Below, piece after piece: positions 12,708 to 30,043 of a stretch of DNA of 64,000 nt; the stretch's first letter is position 1; every line of letters starts with the position of its first letter. A model generated the notes under the pieces. It did no database searches and was not told the DNA's origin. It was given only the letters and a program-made list of their open reading frames with translations. The DNA comes from Serilophus lunatus (lineage: Eukaryota; Chordata; Aves; Passeriformes; Eurylaimidae): NCBI GenBank assembly GCA_013399895.1, contig VXBA01002855.1:3566550-3630549 (forward strand), read 5' to 3'. Position numbers and translations under genes: made by a program.

Positions 12708-13981
12708 ACTGCATACTACTGCTATCCAAACTATTTGCAGCTGACAGATCCAGCGAATTCGGCCGCTGTGCTCTTCTAGTCTGGGTCTGCCCAGGATTTC
12801 TCACTACATTCTGGATACTGGCTGTAGCTGTGTCGGGACACGGATTACTGTTGTTGTTATTGGCATTGGTTCGGCCGCTCTCCAGCGGTCGCTCCCTCCT
12901 GTCTACGAGGCGGTCCAGAACACCTTCGTCGTGGCCAACCTGCTGCTCCCGCCTCAACAAGGGTTCGTGCTCATCAGGACTTGAATTAATATTCAGCCGA
13001 CTATCCTCTCCACTGAACTGGTTCTGGAGCATTTCCTGGGCCCTCTGTGCTACCGAATTGGTTGTCTGGCCAGACGGCACCGTGCCATTGGCATACTGGG
13101 CTGTGCCAGCGTGAGAGTTTATGCTGTGGCTTCTCCCAGCCACTCCATTCATGGTAACTGTCACGACATGAGGTTCTGCAGCATTGATAGTGTTCATCTT
13201 GGCAACGCCTGTTTCCACTTGCTTCAGGTTTGATTTGTGCTTGCCACCAAATTTTAACCTTGACTCCTTTGTTGAATTTTTGGTGTTTAGGGGAAGGCTA
13301 GTAGGCCTTTTTGGAAGGTTCTGTTGCTTGGGCAGAGGGTAGACCTGAGCAGATGGGACATCTGGAATCAAACATGCTTGACCATTGCCAGCTTGTGTAA
13401 AGTCCTGTTGTCCTGTCACCTCTACTGCAAGTTTTATCAGTGGATAAAGTAAGCTGGAACTAGTGCTGCTGAGTGGATCTGGCCCACTAAACTGCTTAAG
13501 TGAATGTTCCATCAGATTTTCATCAGAGCTCTCTTTAAGGTTCTTATCCACTTCTTTTGGATCCAATTTATTTGTCTCTAAGTCCTCCTCTGTTAGCTGC
13601 AGACAAACAGGGGTGGGCCCACCGGGCTGCATGACATTTGTAGTATGTAAATTTGTTTCATCCGAGTAAGGCATTTCGGATATGGTGGTCATGCCAGTGC
13701 TAGGAGTGAGGCCAGTTGTATTGGTGGTGGTAGTATTGGTGGACAGACTGGTGACACTTGTCTCAGGACTAGGGATACGAGCTTGTGCTTGTTGCCGCTC
13801 ATAGTTAATGGAATTTCTGTTCTTTTCCCCTGTAGTCAGTGGTGTGGTGGACATTGAATGTTCAGAAGAAATGTTCTTCACAATGCTGTCAGTGTGGTGG
13901 ATTGAATCTTCAATGTAGGAAGAGGAAGAGTAATCTGGATATGGCCTTATCTTTGATACACGTCTATGATGTGACAGATTC
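12708..13981 (-). CDS. BMPR2: BMPR2 exon 12: long C-terminal tail
   Basis: This 1274-nt exon encodes about residues 533-958, most of the tail that distinguishes BMPR2 from other type II receptors. In the family the tail binds cytoskeletal and signalling partners such as LIMK1. It begins NLSHHRRVSKIRPYPDY and includes Ser/Thr-rich stretches, HVVTVTMNGVAGR and the acidic segment SSPDEHEPLLRREQQ. It ends near SSSMQ before a GTAAGT donor. It is 6 nt shorter than the human exon. Most of it aligns closely, but the stretch after NNNNSNPC, up to RRAQRPNSLDL, is clearly different. No stop or frameshift interrupts it. Confidence 0.97.
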
Positions 13982-18819
<4,838 letters not shown>

Positions 18820-18956
18820 CAGGCTGTTCTCCTTCCATGCTTCTGGGAATTTTGGTCTTTGCTTCTCTCTAGACACCAAGACTTGCATATCTTCAAAAGT
18901 GGGATGGTTTCCGACTTCAGCCTGGAAAGCCATCTGGTACTCTGGCACAGATTCCC
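18820..18956 (-). CDS. BMPR2: BMPR2 exon 10: kinase C-lobe
   Basis: This 137-nt exon, the human length, encodes about residues 430-475. The peptide begins GESVPEYQMAFQAEVGNHP and ends FPEAWKENSL, matching the C-lobe insertion and helix region of BMPR2. The acceptor is GCTAACAG and the donor GTGAGA. Four consecutive G bases at the acceptor leave some ambiguity by eye, but only the first AG preserves the frame. Confidence 0.97.
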
Positions 18957-19906
18957 CTGTTAGCAAAAGAAAGAAAGATAAAAAAAAAAAAAAATCAATC
19001 ACAGATTAAAAGGCAGAGCAAAGGCTTTCAGGTGATGAAAGGTACTATCAAAGTTGCTGTCTATTGAGATGTCCCCCGCTTTCTCCAAAGTCTAATATTA
19101 GTCACAAAAAAAGCTGAATTAACTGCAAATGCACTCAGTGCTGTTCAGCAACCTTTTGAAGGATAATATCCTTGAACTTTGCTGGTTGAATGGCACATTC
19201 GGAATGTCCTGGGGCCTGAGGATGACATCCCCTTTCTGTGAAACACCACTGACTGATTATATTCATGTACTTATCCGGGAGGAAGCCCAGCAGGACTACA
19301 AGCTTCTGAACATAGAGTGCAGCTGTTTGACTACAGAGAGAATGCTGCATTTGACATTCATTCTATATGCTGTAGCATAGATGGTGGGCGTGGCACAATC
19401 TCATGTGTTAAATTTCACAAGTCTACTTCCTTTCGTTGTATGTTACAGGTTGTATGCTACAGGAGGACTTCCCTGCATTTTCAATGTCACTGTCACAAAT
19501 AAAAGTGCAAATGACTAAAGGCTACATTAAATCACAGTATTTTTCCAGAAGACATTTTAGGCACTTTTATCAGTTCTAGCAACTGGAAGTACTGTCTTTC
19601 CCATTGGCCTAATTCTCAAAGTATTTAAATTCTGGACAATAATAACAACAATGGTCAAATTGCACTTACCATGAGGCCTGCAAACTGCTTAAACAAATAA
19701 TTTCAAGTCTTTCAGCAGGAAATATGCCTCACCCTCAAACACATCGTACTGACAACCACCTTTGTGAACACTAGATGGCACTGACTTAATGGCTGAAGCA
19801 ATTGACAAAACTAACTCCCTTCTCTTTCAAAAGCCCTGGATAAGGAGTAGCTTTGGTTGCTGGTATCCCTTTCTACTATTATGCTTTTTCCACTTCTTTT
19901 AGTTAC
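18957..19906 (-). other. BMPR2 intron 9
   Basis: A 950-nt GT-AG intron between two kinase exons. A run of 14 A at about 18981-18994 is the only simple repeat; nothing else is seen. Confidence 0.95.
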
Positions 19907-20054
19907 CTGGGAAGAGGTCTGTACATCTCATAAATATCTCCCAGTAGATGAGGCCTAGTGCATACATATCTACTTGTTTCAAAGCAGACTCACAATCCCT
20001 CAAGTTCACTGCTCCTTCAAGCACTTCTGGGGCCATATAGCGGATCGTACCGAC
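19907..20054 (-). CDS. BMPR2: BMPR2 exon 9: activation segment and APE motif
   Basis: This 148-nt exon, the human length, encodes about residues 381-430. It opens with VGTIRYMAPEVLEGA, which contains the APE motif, and continues through DMYALGLIYWEIFMRC, the kinase subdomain IX region. The acceptor is TCTTCCCAG and the donor GTAACT. It starts in phase 0 and ends one base into a Gly codon finished by exon 10. Confidence 0.97.
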
Positions 20055-21787
20055 CTGGGAAGACAAAATCAAAGCTTCACATCAGGAAGTCATTTCCAAA
20101 ATTCAATTTATTGCGGAGATTTATTTTTTCAAAACCCTATTTTGTTTGGGGTTTTCTACAGTTAAGGAAGATCTAGTTCCCTTCTAATCAATGTCCTCAG
20201 CTTCTAGACTCTTGCTAGCAGCCTAGTCATAACAAAACCCTTCTCCCACTCTGTCACTTTTCTGTATGTACCAGTACAAAATAACTTTATCCCTTACTTA
20301 ATGTTTGCAGAGGTGTTTTTTTCCCCCTGGAATTACTCTTTTAAACACCATGGTATGTGTTTCCATGGAAGAGGATGCTACTAAAGAGGAAACTTGTTCT
20401 CTTTGTTCCTGAACTGTCACCAAAGCTTTATCCAACATCTTCCACAGTCAAAGGATATTACTGGTCTTGGAAGCTAACTGTTCATTTTCACTAGGACGTA
20501 GCCTAGACAGATTAGAGCAGTCACTCATCAGCACTTGTATGCGAGTGTCTTGTCACAGGACTATTCCACAGCCCTACATTTTGAACAGCAGTTTCCCTGT
20601 TTCTTTGTTCAGTAAGGGGAAATCTAGAAAGAGCACCTATGCACTAGGTACTATCAATTTAGCATTTGCTTTGTAAGCAAGGTGATTAGCACTGCAAAAC
20701 ATATTCTTTGAATGAAATGTAAAGTTTTTCTGTTAAAGCAGAGACATCAAACATAGTGAACCATTAGGGACTTTCATTCTTTGTTTAAAATAGTCTCACT
20801 GTATTTCAGTAGCCTGTATTAGATGCCAAGTAAATTTATGCTTATAAAAACAGAAAACAGAAAAACCCTCCACTGTCTGAGTCATGGTGTCATAAAAAGG
20901 AAATCTTAAGAAATCAATTTCTTCTTTCTGCCTAGAATCCTAGCAGATGTTTTCCCAATCTGTTCCTTATATTCATAAAATGATGTAAATTCTGTATAGC
21001 CTTCCTCAGCAGTCCATTCCAGACCTTGGCTGCCTTCTATAGATTAGGAAGGGTTTCATCGTAACTAACCTGAATTTTCCCTCCTGCAATGTAATCTCAT
21101 TATCTCTTGTCCTACCCACACTGAATGCAAACAGTTTATTCCTTTCTCTTTGTAGCAGCTGTTTACATATTTGAAGACCTGTCTCTGCCTTCCCTAAACA
21201 ATCCTCATTCTTTCATCTTTTCCCATAAGGAACTCTTTCAAGCATGCTATTTTGACCCTGTTCTTTCTCGGTTGGTCCCTGTCTTTCTACATACACTTAT
21301 TCTCACAGATGTATTCATTTAAACTCCAGAAAATTGCAGATGATACCCAGAAAAATGGCTGTAGGATGTTGAATGTGGTATGTCACCATTTTGGAAGAAT
21401 TAATACCAAAACCGCCCAAGAATATTTGGTCATCAGTTGAGCCCTGCAGTACAAGACTGCAGGGACATGTACTACATCATCACAAAGAACATGGCAACCA
21501 AATCTACCTTATAGCTTCTCCTATCTCACACAGAACTTCAGTCTCCAGGGTTGCTACTCTATCTAGTGCCTTTCAAAATGCTAGGTTTGTTTGAGCATTT
21601 TGAGAATAAAACCAGTTTCCTTCTATGGAGGTTTCAGTCACTTGTCACCTACACTGGAGCAATTCCCCCTTACAGAGATTGTACCACCTCAACATTCACT
21701 CTGTAGCAACAGAAATAACTCTCTTAGTGTTACTTCTACATTCTTTTGCTCTCTTTTATACACTGGTTTATCTTTATTTGTACTTAC
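20055..21787 (-). other. BMPR2 intron 8
   Basis: A 1733-nt GT-AG intron whose low-coordinate to middle portion holds an old CR1-type LINE fragment (annotated separately). I see nothing else in it. Confidence 0.95.
20995..21290 (-). mobile_element. Old CR1-family LINE fragment, 3' part
   Basis: On the plus strand the order of phrases is that of a reversed amniote CR1: CTCTTGTCCTACCCACACTG, then CTTTGTAGCAGCTGTTTACA, TATTTGAAGACCTGTCTC, CTAAACAATCCTCATTCTTT and CCATAAGGAACTCTTTCAAG. These resemble the reverse complement of the CR1 region near the end of ORF2 and the 3' tail. The copy is diverged and truncated at both ends, so it is not active. The element's sense strand is minus, the same as BMPR2. 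Exact limits are approximate. Confidence 0.8.
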
Positions 21788-21948
21788 CTCACTAATGGCT
21801 GCATTATCTTCCTCACCTGGTCGTACCAGTCTGTTTCCAGTTAACTTCATTGAGAGTCCAAAATCACTAATTACACAAGTTCCGTCATTCTTTACCAGCA
21901 CATTGCGGCTGTTCAAGTCACGATGGGATATTGCAGGTTTGTAATGAT
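21788..21948 (-). CDS. BMPR2: BMPR2 exon 8: catalytic loop and DFG motif
   Basis: This 161-nt exon, the human length, encodes about residues 327-380. It holds the catalytic loop HRDLNSRN, whose Asp is the catalytic base (human D333), and the Mg-binding DFG in VISDFGLSM. The activation segment follows through RPGEEDNAAISE. The donor is a strong GTAAGT. The acceptor (CCAAATAG) has a comparatively poor pyrimidine tract, but position and phase are fixed by the Asp codon split G|AT. Confidence 0.97.
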
Positions 21949-23559
21949 CTATTTGGACATAGGAAAGTGCTTGTTACTATTTGAGCAATTCTACTGTTTG
22001 GCAAAATGAGAGAACCAGATTATGTCTGCTCAGCTATCATAAACAGAGAAACAACTTATCTTTTAGAAAGCTAATATTTTTGCTCCAGAGTATGCCATCC
22101 AGAGAAAACTGATTTGCATTCAAAATTTTACTGTATCTATGTAACACATATCAGGCTACTGCTATATACAGTTCTAGTGTTTGCCAATAATTTTCTTTCC
22201 AAGGGATATTTCAGCATGATTTTGGCAGTGGAGACATTGTGTACTTAAGCACAGATCTGCTGCCACAGCCCTAACAGCCATTCCAAATACTGTCTCTCAT
22301 AGCCACACTCCTGTGTCAAATAGGGCACCAATTACTTATGATTGGAATTGGCATTGACACCTATTTACAAGACATGTAGACAATATTATTCCAGAGAGTC
22401 TGAATGTATTCATCTTGCAAGGGATCTGATCTTTCCCAAAGAATAATCTCAGTTGTCCCTAGTTTACATGCAATTTATTTTGTTAGTAAAGCAGCCAGCA
22501 CTACAGAACTCATTTTACCATGGGATTTATCCTACTCCATGAGTTCCTTCCTAGCATTCATAAACTATGGCTCTCTCTTCCTTATGACGGAAGGCTTACA
22601 CATTTTCTGGCTGCTAATGGACACACTTGTCTGCACATTTCAAAATGATGAAGTTAACATGACTGCTGCTGTTTCAATAGCACATAGGAATATTGATTCA
22701 GGTATTTTCAGCCTTGCACTTTTAGCAGCATCTCCAGTTGTCATTCTTTGCTAGAGTTGATGCTTCGCATTTAAGATATTTAATTTGGAATTTTAATCCA
22801 AACACTAGCACCTTAGTGTAGATTTAATGGAAACATCCTTTCATTTACTGCCAGAAAGCTAATGCTTCAGTGCCAGGCCATATACTGCAGCCTGATACAT
22901 CAGAGATCTTAGACTATCTGCTTTATAATCATGATACTTCAGTTGCTGAAATGTTGGTTGAAGCATGCAAGCTGATATAAAGATACAAATTGATAGATTG
23001 TCACACCCATTACTCCAATAAAACACCAGTCCAGCATATTTTTTCTACACTGCAAAGGCCAGGCCCAAACCCTCAGACAAAAATCAAGATATGATAATTA
23101 AAACTTCAGTGGAGTTAGAAGATTTAATTATTTCTCCTTGTGTTTACAGTCCACACACAAACTAAAAATTGCTTTGGTGATTTGTGTCTGAACTGCAAAA
23201 ACAAACGCAACACCCCATCTGTTTGCCCTCTGCTAGACAGCCAGGCAGTGCTTCAGGTCTTCAGTAATCTGTTGCCATGATACAGCAGCACTGCACAGCT
23301 CTGCCTCCTCCTCTTGCCTCTTCTCTCTGGGGCTCTCCCAGCTCATCCTCTGTGTTTTCACAGGAGTGTCACAGATGGAGATCATGACATGGGGTTGTTC
23401 AGAAGGAAAGAACACACCAGTAGTTCTGAGCAATCTCTATTTGCATTCATCATTTCCTACTCACCGCACCGTCAACAGAGAGAAAAACAAAGGCAGGAAT
23501 CTGCTACCTGATAGAAATAAGATCTTCAAGGTACTCTTGTTAGCCCTTCCTGGCCTTAC
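21949..23559 (-). other. BMPR2 intron 7
   Basis: A 1611-nt GT-AG intron. I see no gene or recognisable repeat in it. Confidence 0.95.
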
Positions 23560-23674
23560 CTCCTCGAGGCAGCTCTGTGTGCAGGTATGCCAAGCCCCTA
23601 GTTATGGAGTGTGCCAAACGACAAGAGCTCACCCAGTCGCTTGTGTGGAGACTCAAATATTTGCATAAGGAACC
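23560..23674 (-). CDS. BMPR2: BMPR2 exon 7: kinase segment after the hinge
   Basis: This 115-nt exon, the human length, encodes about residues 289-327. The peptide runs from GSLCKYLSLHTSDWVSS to LAYLHTELPRG and covers the hinge-proximal helices of the kinase C-lobe. The acceptor follows a long pyrimidine stretch (GTTTTTTTTAG) and the donor is GTAAGG. It starts in phase 0 and ends one base into the Asp codon completed by exon 8. Confidence 0.97.
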
Positions 23675-26600
23675 CTAAAAAAAACAAAACAAACATGGAT
23701 TAAAATCATTGTCCAGTAGAGTAACTTAAAATCTTCAGAAGAGTCAGTTTTATCCATTGCTCCTGAAAGGTATAAACCTGCAAATGTTTCTGTGTTTACC
23801 CACATGTTCCAGACCCCAGGATTGAACCAAAGTTGCACTACTTTCTTGTGCTGCCGTTTGGTTTTTCTAAAGTGGAATAGAAATGTTATCACAAAATAAT
23901 AGCCACTGCCTTTAGAAATAATGGTATTAAATACAAAAGTCTTGTTGCAGAACAGAAGAAAGCTAACTGCAAACATAATAGCCTGGGTTTCTAAATAGTG
24001 GGCTTTAGACCAATAGCACTTACAAAAGAATACTCAACATATCTCACTGGCCCTGCCACAATCTATTTATGTATCAAAAAAGTAAAAAAACCCCACAAAG
24101 ACAATTCAGAATAGCAGTGAGTCCACATGCACTGAAAAACATGAAAATGCCTTGTTGCCCTTTTCTTGGAAAAGAAATTACATGTGTAAAATGGGGGATT
24201 TTCTAGTAATTTGTCATGAAGTCTCCAAGAAAACCAGAAGGGTGTTAATTATGATATTGAGATATTCTAAAAACTGAGACTGTGATCCAAAACAAAAGCC
24301 AGACCCTGCAAACCATGACAACTTTGAGCAGGTTTTATTCACAGTCCCCAATGACAATATACTCAGAATAAACAAACTAAATCCTTATTCACGAAGGACA
24401 AGTCATCCAGTTATCTCTGCATTTTTACTATGATATTTTTATGACTACAAACCATCCTGGTTTTGCTTATTTAAATCTGTAATCTCAAAGATGCACCAAT
24501 GTGTCACATCTTTTCAGCTGCAACTAAATACATGCTATTGCAGAATTAGTTCTGTAACATTTGCTGCATAGAAGTTTGGTATGTGACATTACAATCCATT
24601 TGGAGTCAACACCCAGGTACATAATGCATGCATGGTTCAGGTGGAGGCACACGGCAGAATTTAAAGTGACCAAATAGATTCTGTAATACATAAAAAAGCT
24701 GTGAATTCACTGAAAATGAGTTAAAGGAATTTCATGGGTTTTTTCTCATTGTTTAAAGCTTTTTAAGAAATACAAGCACTCTGATTAGCCTCCAGCAGTC
24801 AGCAACTTAGATGCAGCAAGAGATTTTCTTGGCTTAGAAGGTTTAGACTCCAGCCTATTCCTACAGAGGCCACAGGACTGGTGTCATGGTATGACTGGGA
24901 AATATTCATTGTATAAAGATCTCGAATGAACTTCAAGATCCTTCTGCTGCAGAGCCTGCTATCTACTAGATGTTTTTTAATAGGCCTGTGATTTTATACT
25001 TTTAGGCAGGTTCAATTTAAACGACAACCAGGAAAAGTTTTAGTCAAGATTTAGAGAGATATAATTGTAATTAAAATTATTTTGTCAGAGTCATGAGTTA
25101 CATGTTAAATTGGGGACATTTGTTCTGATTCTAACTTTTGATGCTTCTAACACTCAAAAGATTCTATTGATGTTTTAGAATTACTTTTCTGTTGTTCTAA
25201 AAGGATGAATGTATCTGCATACTGAGACAATAATTCTGTGGCTATTACGTATTTCCTAGTATGTCACCCCTTGCAACTTATTTATTCACCTACCAGAACT
25301 CAGAGTTCCATCAGAACAGCCTTTTGATTGACAAATACACCTACCTTTCCTTTTATTACTTGCTTGCCTACCTTCTTTGGTTTGAAGGCATGTTCAAATA
25401 ATAACACAATCTGGGTCAAACCTATCTGTCTTGCTTTCACCAAGGCAACACCAAGAACAATTTTCTGTCTGACAATGTTCAGGTTTGTATGCTCTGATTT
25501 CCAAGAAGGAAAGCATTTTGAGGGAAAATGATGTTTTGAATGGGGAATATTTCACCTGCACATCTTTTAGTGGTTAGTCCTTATAAAAATCAGATTTATG
25601 GCTCCAGTCTGAACACTGCAATTCCCTTTTAGTAGGGCTGCCACAGCAGGCTTCCTTCTCTGCTGTTAGCTCCATATACAGCAGAACATCTGCTCCCTGA
25701 ATTAAGGATCACACTGTGCCTTAATTACACCTGCTGTGCACTTTTCCCAATGACTTCCAATCAAACAGTGGATTGATTTTAGACTAATCTCACTGTTCTT
25801 AATACCATATTGAGAAAGAATCTGAAAATATGATGTCATAAGCCTCATCTGTGCATTTAATCAGATTGTTAATAGATCCAGTCTATATAAGCAACAAGAC
25901 ACAATTTTTGATCAAACCACATTTCAGCTGAAAATCCTTCCATTCAAGAAAACAGCAAAACCAGATCACCTGTGAAGACAGTTATGCTTTGCCTTCCCAG
26001 GAGCAGAATACTCACTTGATTTCACTTAACTCAATTACTTGAAAATCAGGCAGTTCTGCCAGAGCTGATGTGCTTTGCCACTGTCCATCTGGTACAGGCA
26101 CAACTGACCTTTTTTATGGCCATTTTCAGTCTCTGCTATCCCTTTAGAAGCCTGTCTCTTACAAGCTGATGTGATTTCAGTTAAGACACTCTTTATATAT
26201 TTGTGCTATGTTGCATTAAATTTTTATATAACATATACATGTGTATATATCTGCCTATACTTAGTTATACATTTAAATGCCTGCATTTAACTTTCAACAC
26301 AAGCAATACAAGCATAAAAAACCTCTAAGACAGGCCATCATTACTAGTACTTATCACTGTTCTGCTCCTTTTTGCTACTCAAATAGGCAGCTATTGTCCT
26401 ACTGTTGCCATAACAGATCAGGCTTCAGCCATCACCTTTACTCCCTGGAGGACACAGAATAGGAGCTGGCTTACTTGAGAACAAAAAGCTCATTAAAAAA
26501 AAACTTACTGAGTAACTACCATTCTTGCCAATACAAAGGCAAAAGAACCCCAAGATAAATTGTGAAAGGTGATTGTTTGCATTTTCATATATATAACCCC

Positions 26601-27731
26601 CATACACATTACACTTTATGATTTATGCTATGTGCTTTCAAAATATTTTTGTTTCTGTGTATACACACAAAAAGAGCATTAGGAACTCAAATCAATGAAT
26701 TTGAGGGATGGAAGCATTCGTTTAGCTAATGAGATTTGAAGAGATGGCTCTGGAAAGTAAGGCTGCCTTCTTAAGACTTGCCCTACATCATAAGTATGTA
26801 TGGTACAGCAAAATAAATATAGTATGCTACAGAAAACTTTAAAGAACGTAACAGAAAAAAAGGCAACATGATTTATAAGTTCCACAAACTAGTTTGACAA
26901 AAAGATTGGATCTGTTACATTTCACTGTAAAAGAACTCCCACTCTTTACAGCTACTGAGTGAGGTCATTAACTATCACGGGAGAGATATGTTTTAGTACT
27001 AAGAAGTTTTAAATTTATTTAACTATTTTTAACTGAAAATAACTCTTCAAATTCTGTTCTTGGATAAGGATAGAATTGACTAAGAAAACCTGCACCATAA
27101 TGTTTTGCGGAATCAAACTTTGGAACTCGTGAAAGTTATGAAGCAGGTAGGTTTATTAGCAGCTGCGAAGCAAGGGGGATAAATCCAAACCAAACTTGCT
27201 TCCTTCCCTCTCCATTGCAGTGCCTTAAGTACATACAAAACTATATTTCCCAAAATAGGCGGAGTAAATGCAGATGAGTTCCAGAAACAGACCGCCCAGT
27301 CTCCTCCCAGTCTCCGCCCCAAGTTTCACCCAGCCAGGTGTGTCTCTGATTTAATCAATGTGTGATACCCAGCCCCATCTCCAGTGATGGGCAATCAAGG
27401 CCTATCTTCGGCGATTAGCAGGCTGATTTTCGGCATCCTGTTCTGTCTTCATAGTTTCCAAAGGTCTTTGTTCTCAACTCAATAACCAAGACCAAATTCT
27501 ACAGCTAAGAAGTTGTGTGGCTAAGTCTGGTAGCACTAACTGAGAAATGTTAAGAGTATGTACAATAAACCACATTAAGCTTCATTGAAATTGCAATTTA
27601 TATGGATTATTTTTACATTACTGTGCAGAAAACAGCAATGAAAAGCACCAACAAAAACTAAAGTACATCCTTTTCATGTGGCTATTCTTACAATTCTAAA
27701 CCAAGCCAACTGATTTCCTTGCAGCACTTAC
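23675..27731 (-). other. BMPR2 intron 6
   Basis: A 4057-nt GT-AG intron between the kinase N-lobe exon and exon 7. It carries a solitary LTR at 27101-27481, close to exon 6. The rest is AT-rich with no recognised element. Confidence 0.95.
27101..27481 (-). mobile_element. Solo LTR of an endogenous retrovirus
   Basis: This 381-bp segment, read on the minus strand, starts TG, ends CA and is flanked by the same 4-bp sequence TTAT on both sides, a possible target-site duplication. It contains an AATAAA signal at 27152-27157 about 50 bp before the 3' end, an A/T-rich TATA-like stretch some 80 bp earlier, and a GC-richer U3-like part. The end ...GATTCCGCAAAACA looks like a retroviral U5 terminus. 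There is no internal gag/pol/env, so it is a solo LTR left by recombination. A 4-bp duplication would fit a class I (gammaretrovirus-like) ERV, but the family was not identified. It is in the same orientation as BMPR2. Confidence 0.7.
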
Positions 27732-27962
27732 ATTGGGGTAATATTCCATCACCAATAAATATTCCATGCGGCCGTCTGCAGTGAACCTCTCATCCCCCAC
27801 AATGAAGCGGGCGATGTTGTCATGGTCCATCAGTGGAATCCTGTAAATGTTCCTCTCATTGACAAAGTTCTGACGATTAGCAAAAGAAAACACTTTCACA
27901 GCCACTGGACGTTCATCTAGGGAGCCCTTATACACTGCCCCGTATCGTCCCCGGCCAATCAA
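27732..27962 (-). CDS. BMPR2: BMPR2 exon 6: kinase N-lobe
   Basis: This 231-nt exon, the human length, encodes about residues 212-288 and begins the catalytic domain. The glycine-rich ATP loop reads LIGRGRYGAVYKG. The ATP-anchoring lysine follows in PVAVKVFSF, corresponding to human K230. The exon continues through the N-lobe strands to the hinge (LLVMEYYPN). The acceptor is TTTCTTGCAG and the donor GTAAGT. Both ends fall on codon boundaries. The upstream in-frame TTG CAG is acceptor sequence, not a start codon. Confidence 0.98.
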
Positions 27963-29951
27963 CTGCAAGAAAATTGTAAAGAATTAGTTCACTACATCAT
28001 AGATGAAGACAAATCCCAAGTTTTCACTCTACAAAAATTGTACGCCTATTTATACACTGACTTATGGTAAAAAGTAGTGAAGATAGTGAATATATTGCAA
28101 TGAAAAGCAGAATGCTGTCATAAAAGCTATTTTGGAGCTGGAAACCTCAGCACAGGGCAACACAGGTCTTACTAAATTGATCTGTAGTCTGAATATCCAG
28201 TAAATAGATCATAAATAATCTATTCAGTACTTTTATATACAGAATCAATAAAATACACGTATTTTGTGCTGCTAATTATTAAACTTTTGCCTACTAAACA
28301 TTTATAGCTTTTACGCGATCAATTTTATTTCACTCCAGAGATCACAGACATTAAGCTAAACATTTTAAGGACAGTTTATAAGCTGTATCTTTTAGGTTAG
28401 TAATAACAAAATATGTATTTGTAGTGCAAAATAGATACCAAAAGAGGTAAACAGGATTTAACAGAAAGGATCCATTAATTCCTGACTACCTGTGAAACTT
28501 TATTCTAGCCTCCATTAGGCAGTCTTCACAGAATGGCCCTTACTATCCTCACAGCAACTCAAGAAGCAAGATGCAATCTCTGCTCTAAACCAAACATAGG
28601 ACCACCTTCAGGAAAAGTCCTAATTTCTAAAGCTCAAAAAATTTCAACTACTTAAGAATTTAGGCATCTATTTAATCAAAATAATTTTCGGGAAAACCTA
28701 TACATGGAACTGTAAAGACTTCATGAACCATTTTCCTAGTTTTTAAATACTTAAAAATGGAGGAAGAATGGAAAACAGAAGGGATGACAAAAGTAATGTT
28801 TCAAAAAATTATTAACTGTCTAACAGGGAAGTTTTCAACAATGAAGTATCACTTAAGGGAGAGACTTTTTGTTTCTTAGTCCTTTCCTGTCGGTAGATTG
28901 TAAAGCAGCAGCAAGTCACTGCCAGGTACAAACATGGAATGTGTTCTACCCACAGAGACACCAAAAAGCAAGCACAGGTTAAGACATTTGTCCTGCAATA
29001 CCCTATGACTGGGGGTGGGGAGTCAGCTCCTTCAGACATAATAAACAGGACAGAAGACCCCACAGCAGATCTCTCTACCAATGAAGTCACTATTTTCTCT
29101 CAAGACTGCATATCAGCACGTTTGCACACTTCCATAATACACCTTGTTAAACTCTTGTAAACTCTGCCTCAATACTTTTTTGTTGGCAAAAGACACAAGA
29201 GGTACTTTGCTGATTTAGTCTGCTGTCGCCATTAGCACAGCCCACACTGTATGTCTGCAGCCTGTGTCCCTAGGTGTGGTTTCTACTGGGAAAAAGAAGA
29301 AAAGTATTACTGTCTGCATCTCGGTCATTCTACTCATTTATTTTTGGCTAAAAGTTTTTAAAAATTCCGTATGTTCTATCAAGCATTCCAACTGGAAGCA
29401 TAACATTTTGCAGTTTTGTGATGACACATCTAGCACCAAGCCGAGTAGAAAGTTCTGGTTGGCCTCTAGTTGCCATGGAGATAGACAGCACCCCACAGTG
29501 AAGAATGACTATACATAAATGCACCACTATGGAAATATACTGCCCTATCTGCAGTATATTCTACATTCCAGTAGTGTTACCAAAGAATTTCAAATTACTA
29601 CATTATGATCCTGTACTAAGAGCACGTGGTGTCAAGTAAAAGGACGGAACTTTCAATGCAATGCTGAAATACAGCACATTCTATTTTCTCCCACTACCTC
29701 CTGGTGTTTATCTTTTGTTTTCAAGATAAAATATGTTCTAGCTAATACCAACAATATTAGTAACAAAATCAGACAAAATGTAACTGCAGTAACCCATTCT
29801 TTCTTTTAATTTCTTCTTTGAACTGTGATTTAGAAAGAAACATTACAGGAGTACTGATATATTCATTTCTGTAACTACATCTGGAAGGTGATATGATCAC
29901 AAGCTTTACAATGAATAAAAATGAAGATTAATAATTGAGTTGAACATTTAC
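27963..29951 (-). other. BMPR2 intron 5
   Basis: A 1989-nt GT-AG intron, AT-rich. I see nothing further in it. Confidence 0.95.
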
Positions 29952-30043
29952 CTCCAACAACTTTAGATTATCCAGATCCAATGAGGGTTCTGATGCTGCT
30001 GCCTCCATCATGTTCATACTGTGCAAACCTTGTTTACGGTCTC
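29952..30043 (-). CDS. BMPR2: BMPR2 exon 5: intracellular juxtamembrane linker
   Basis: This 92-nt exon, the human length, encodes about residues 181-211, linking the membrane helix to the kinase. The peptide contains GDRKQGLHSMNMMEAAA followed by EPSLDLDNLKLLE and is essentially unchanged from mammals. The acceptor is CCACAG and the donor GTAAAT, which is weaker than most donors in this gene. The first two bases complete the Gly codon from exon 4, and the exon ends on a codon boundary so that exon 6 starts in phase 0. Confidence 0.97.
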
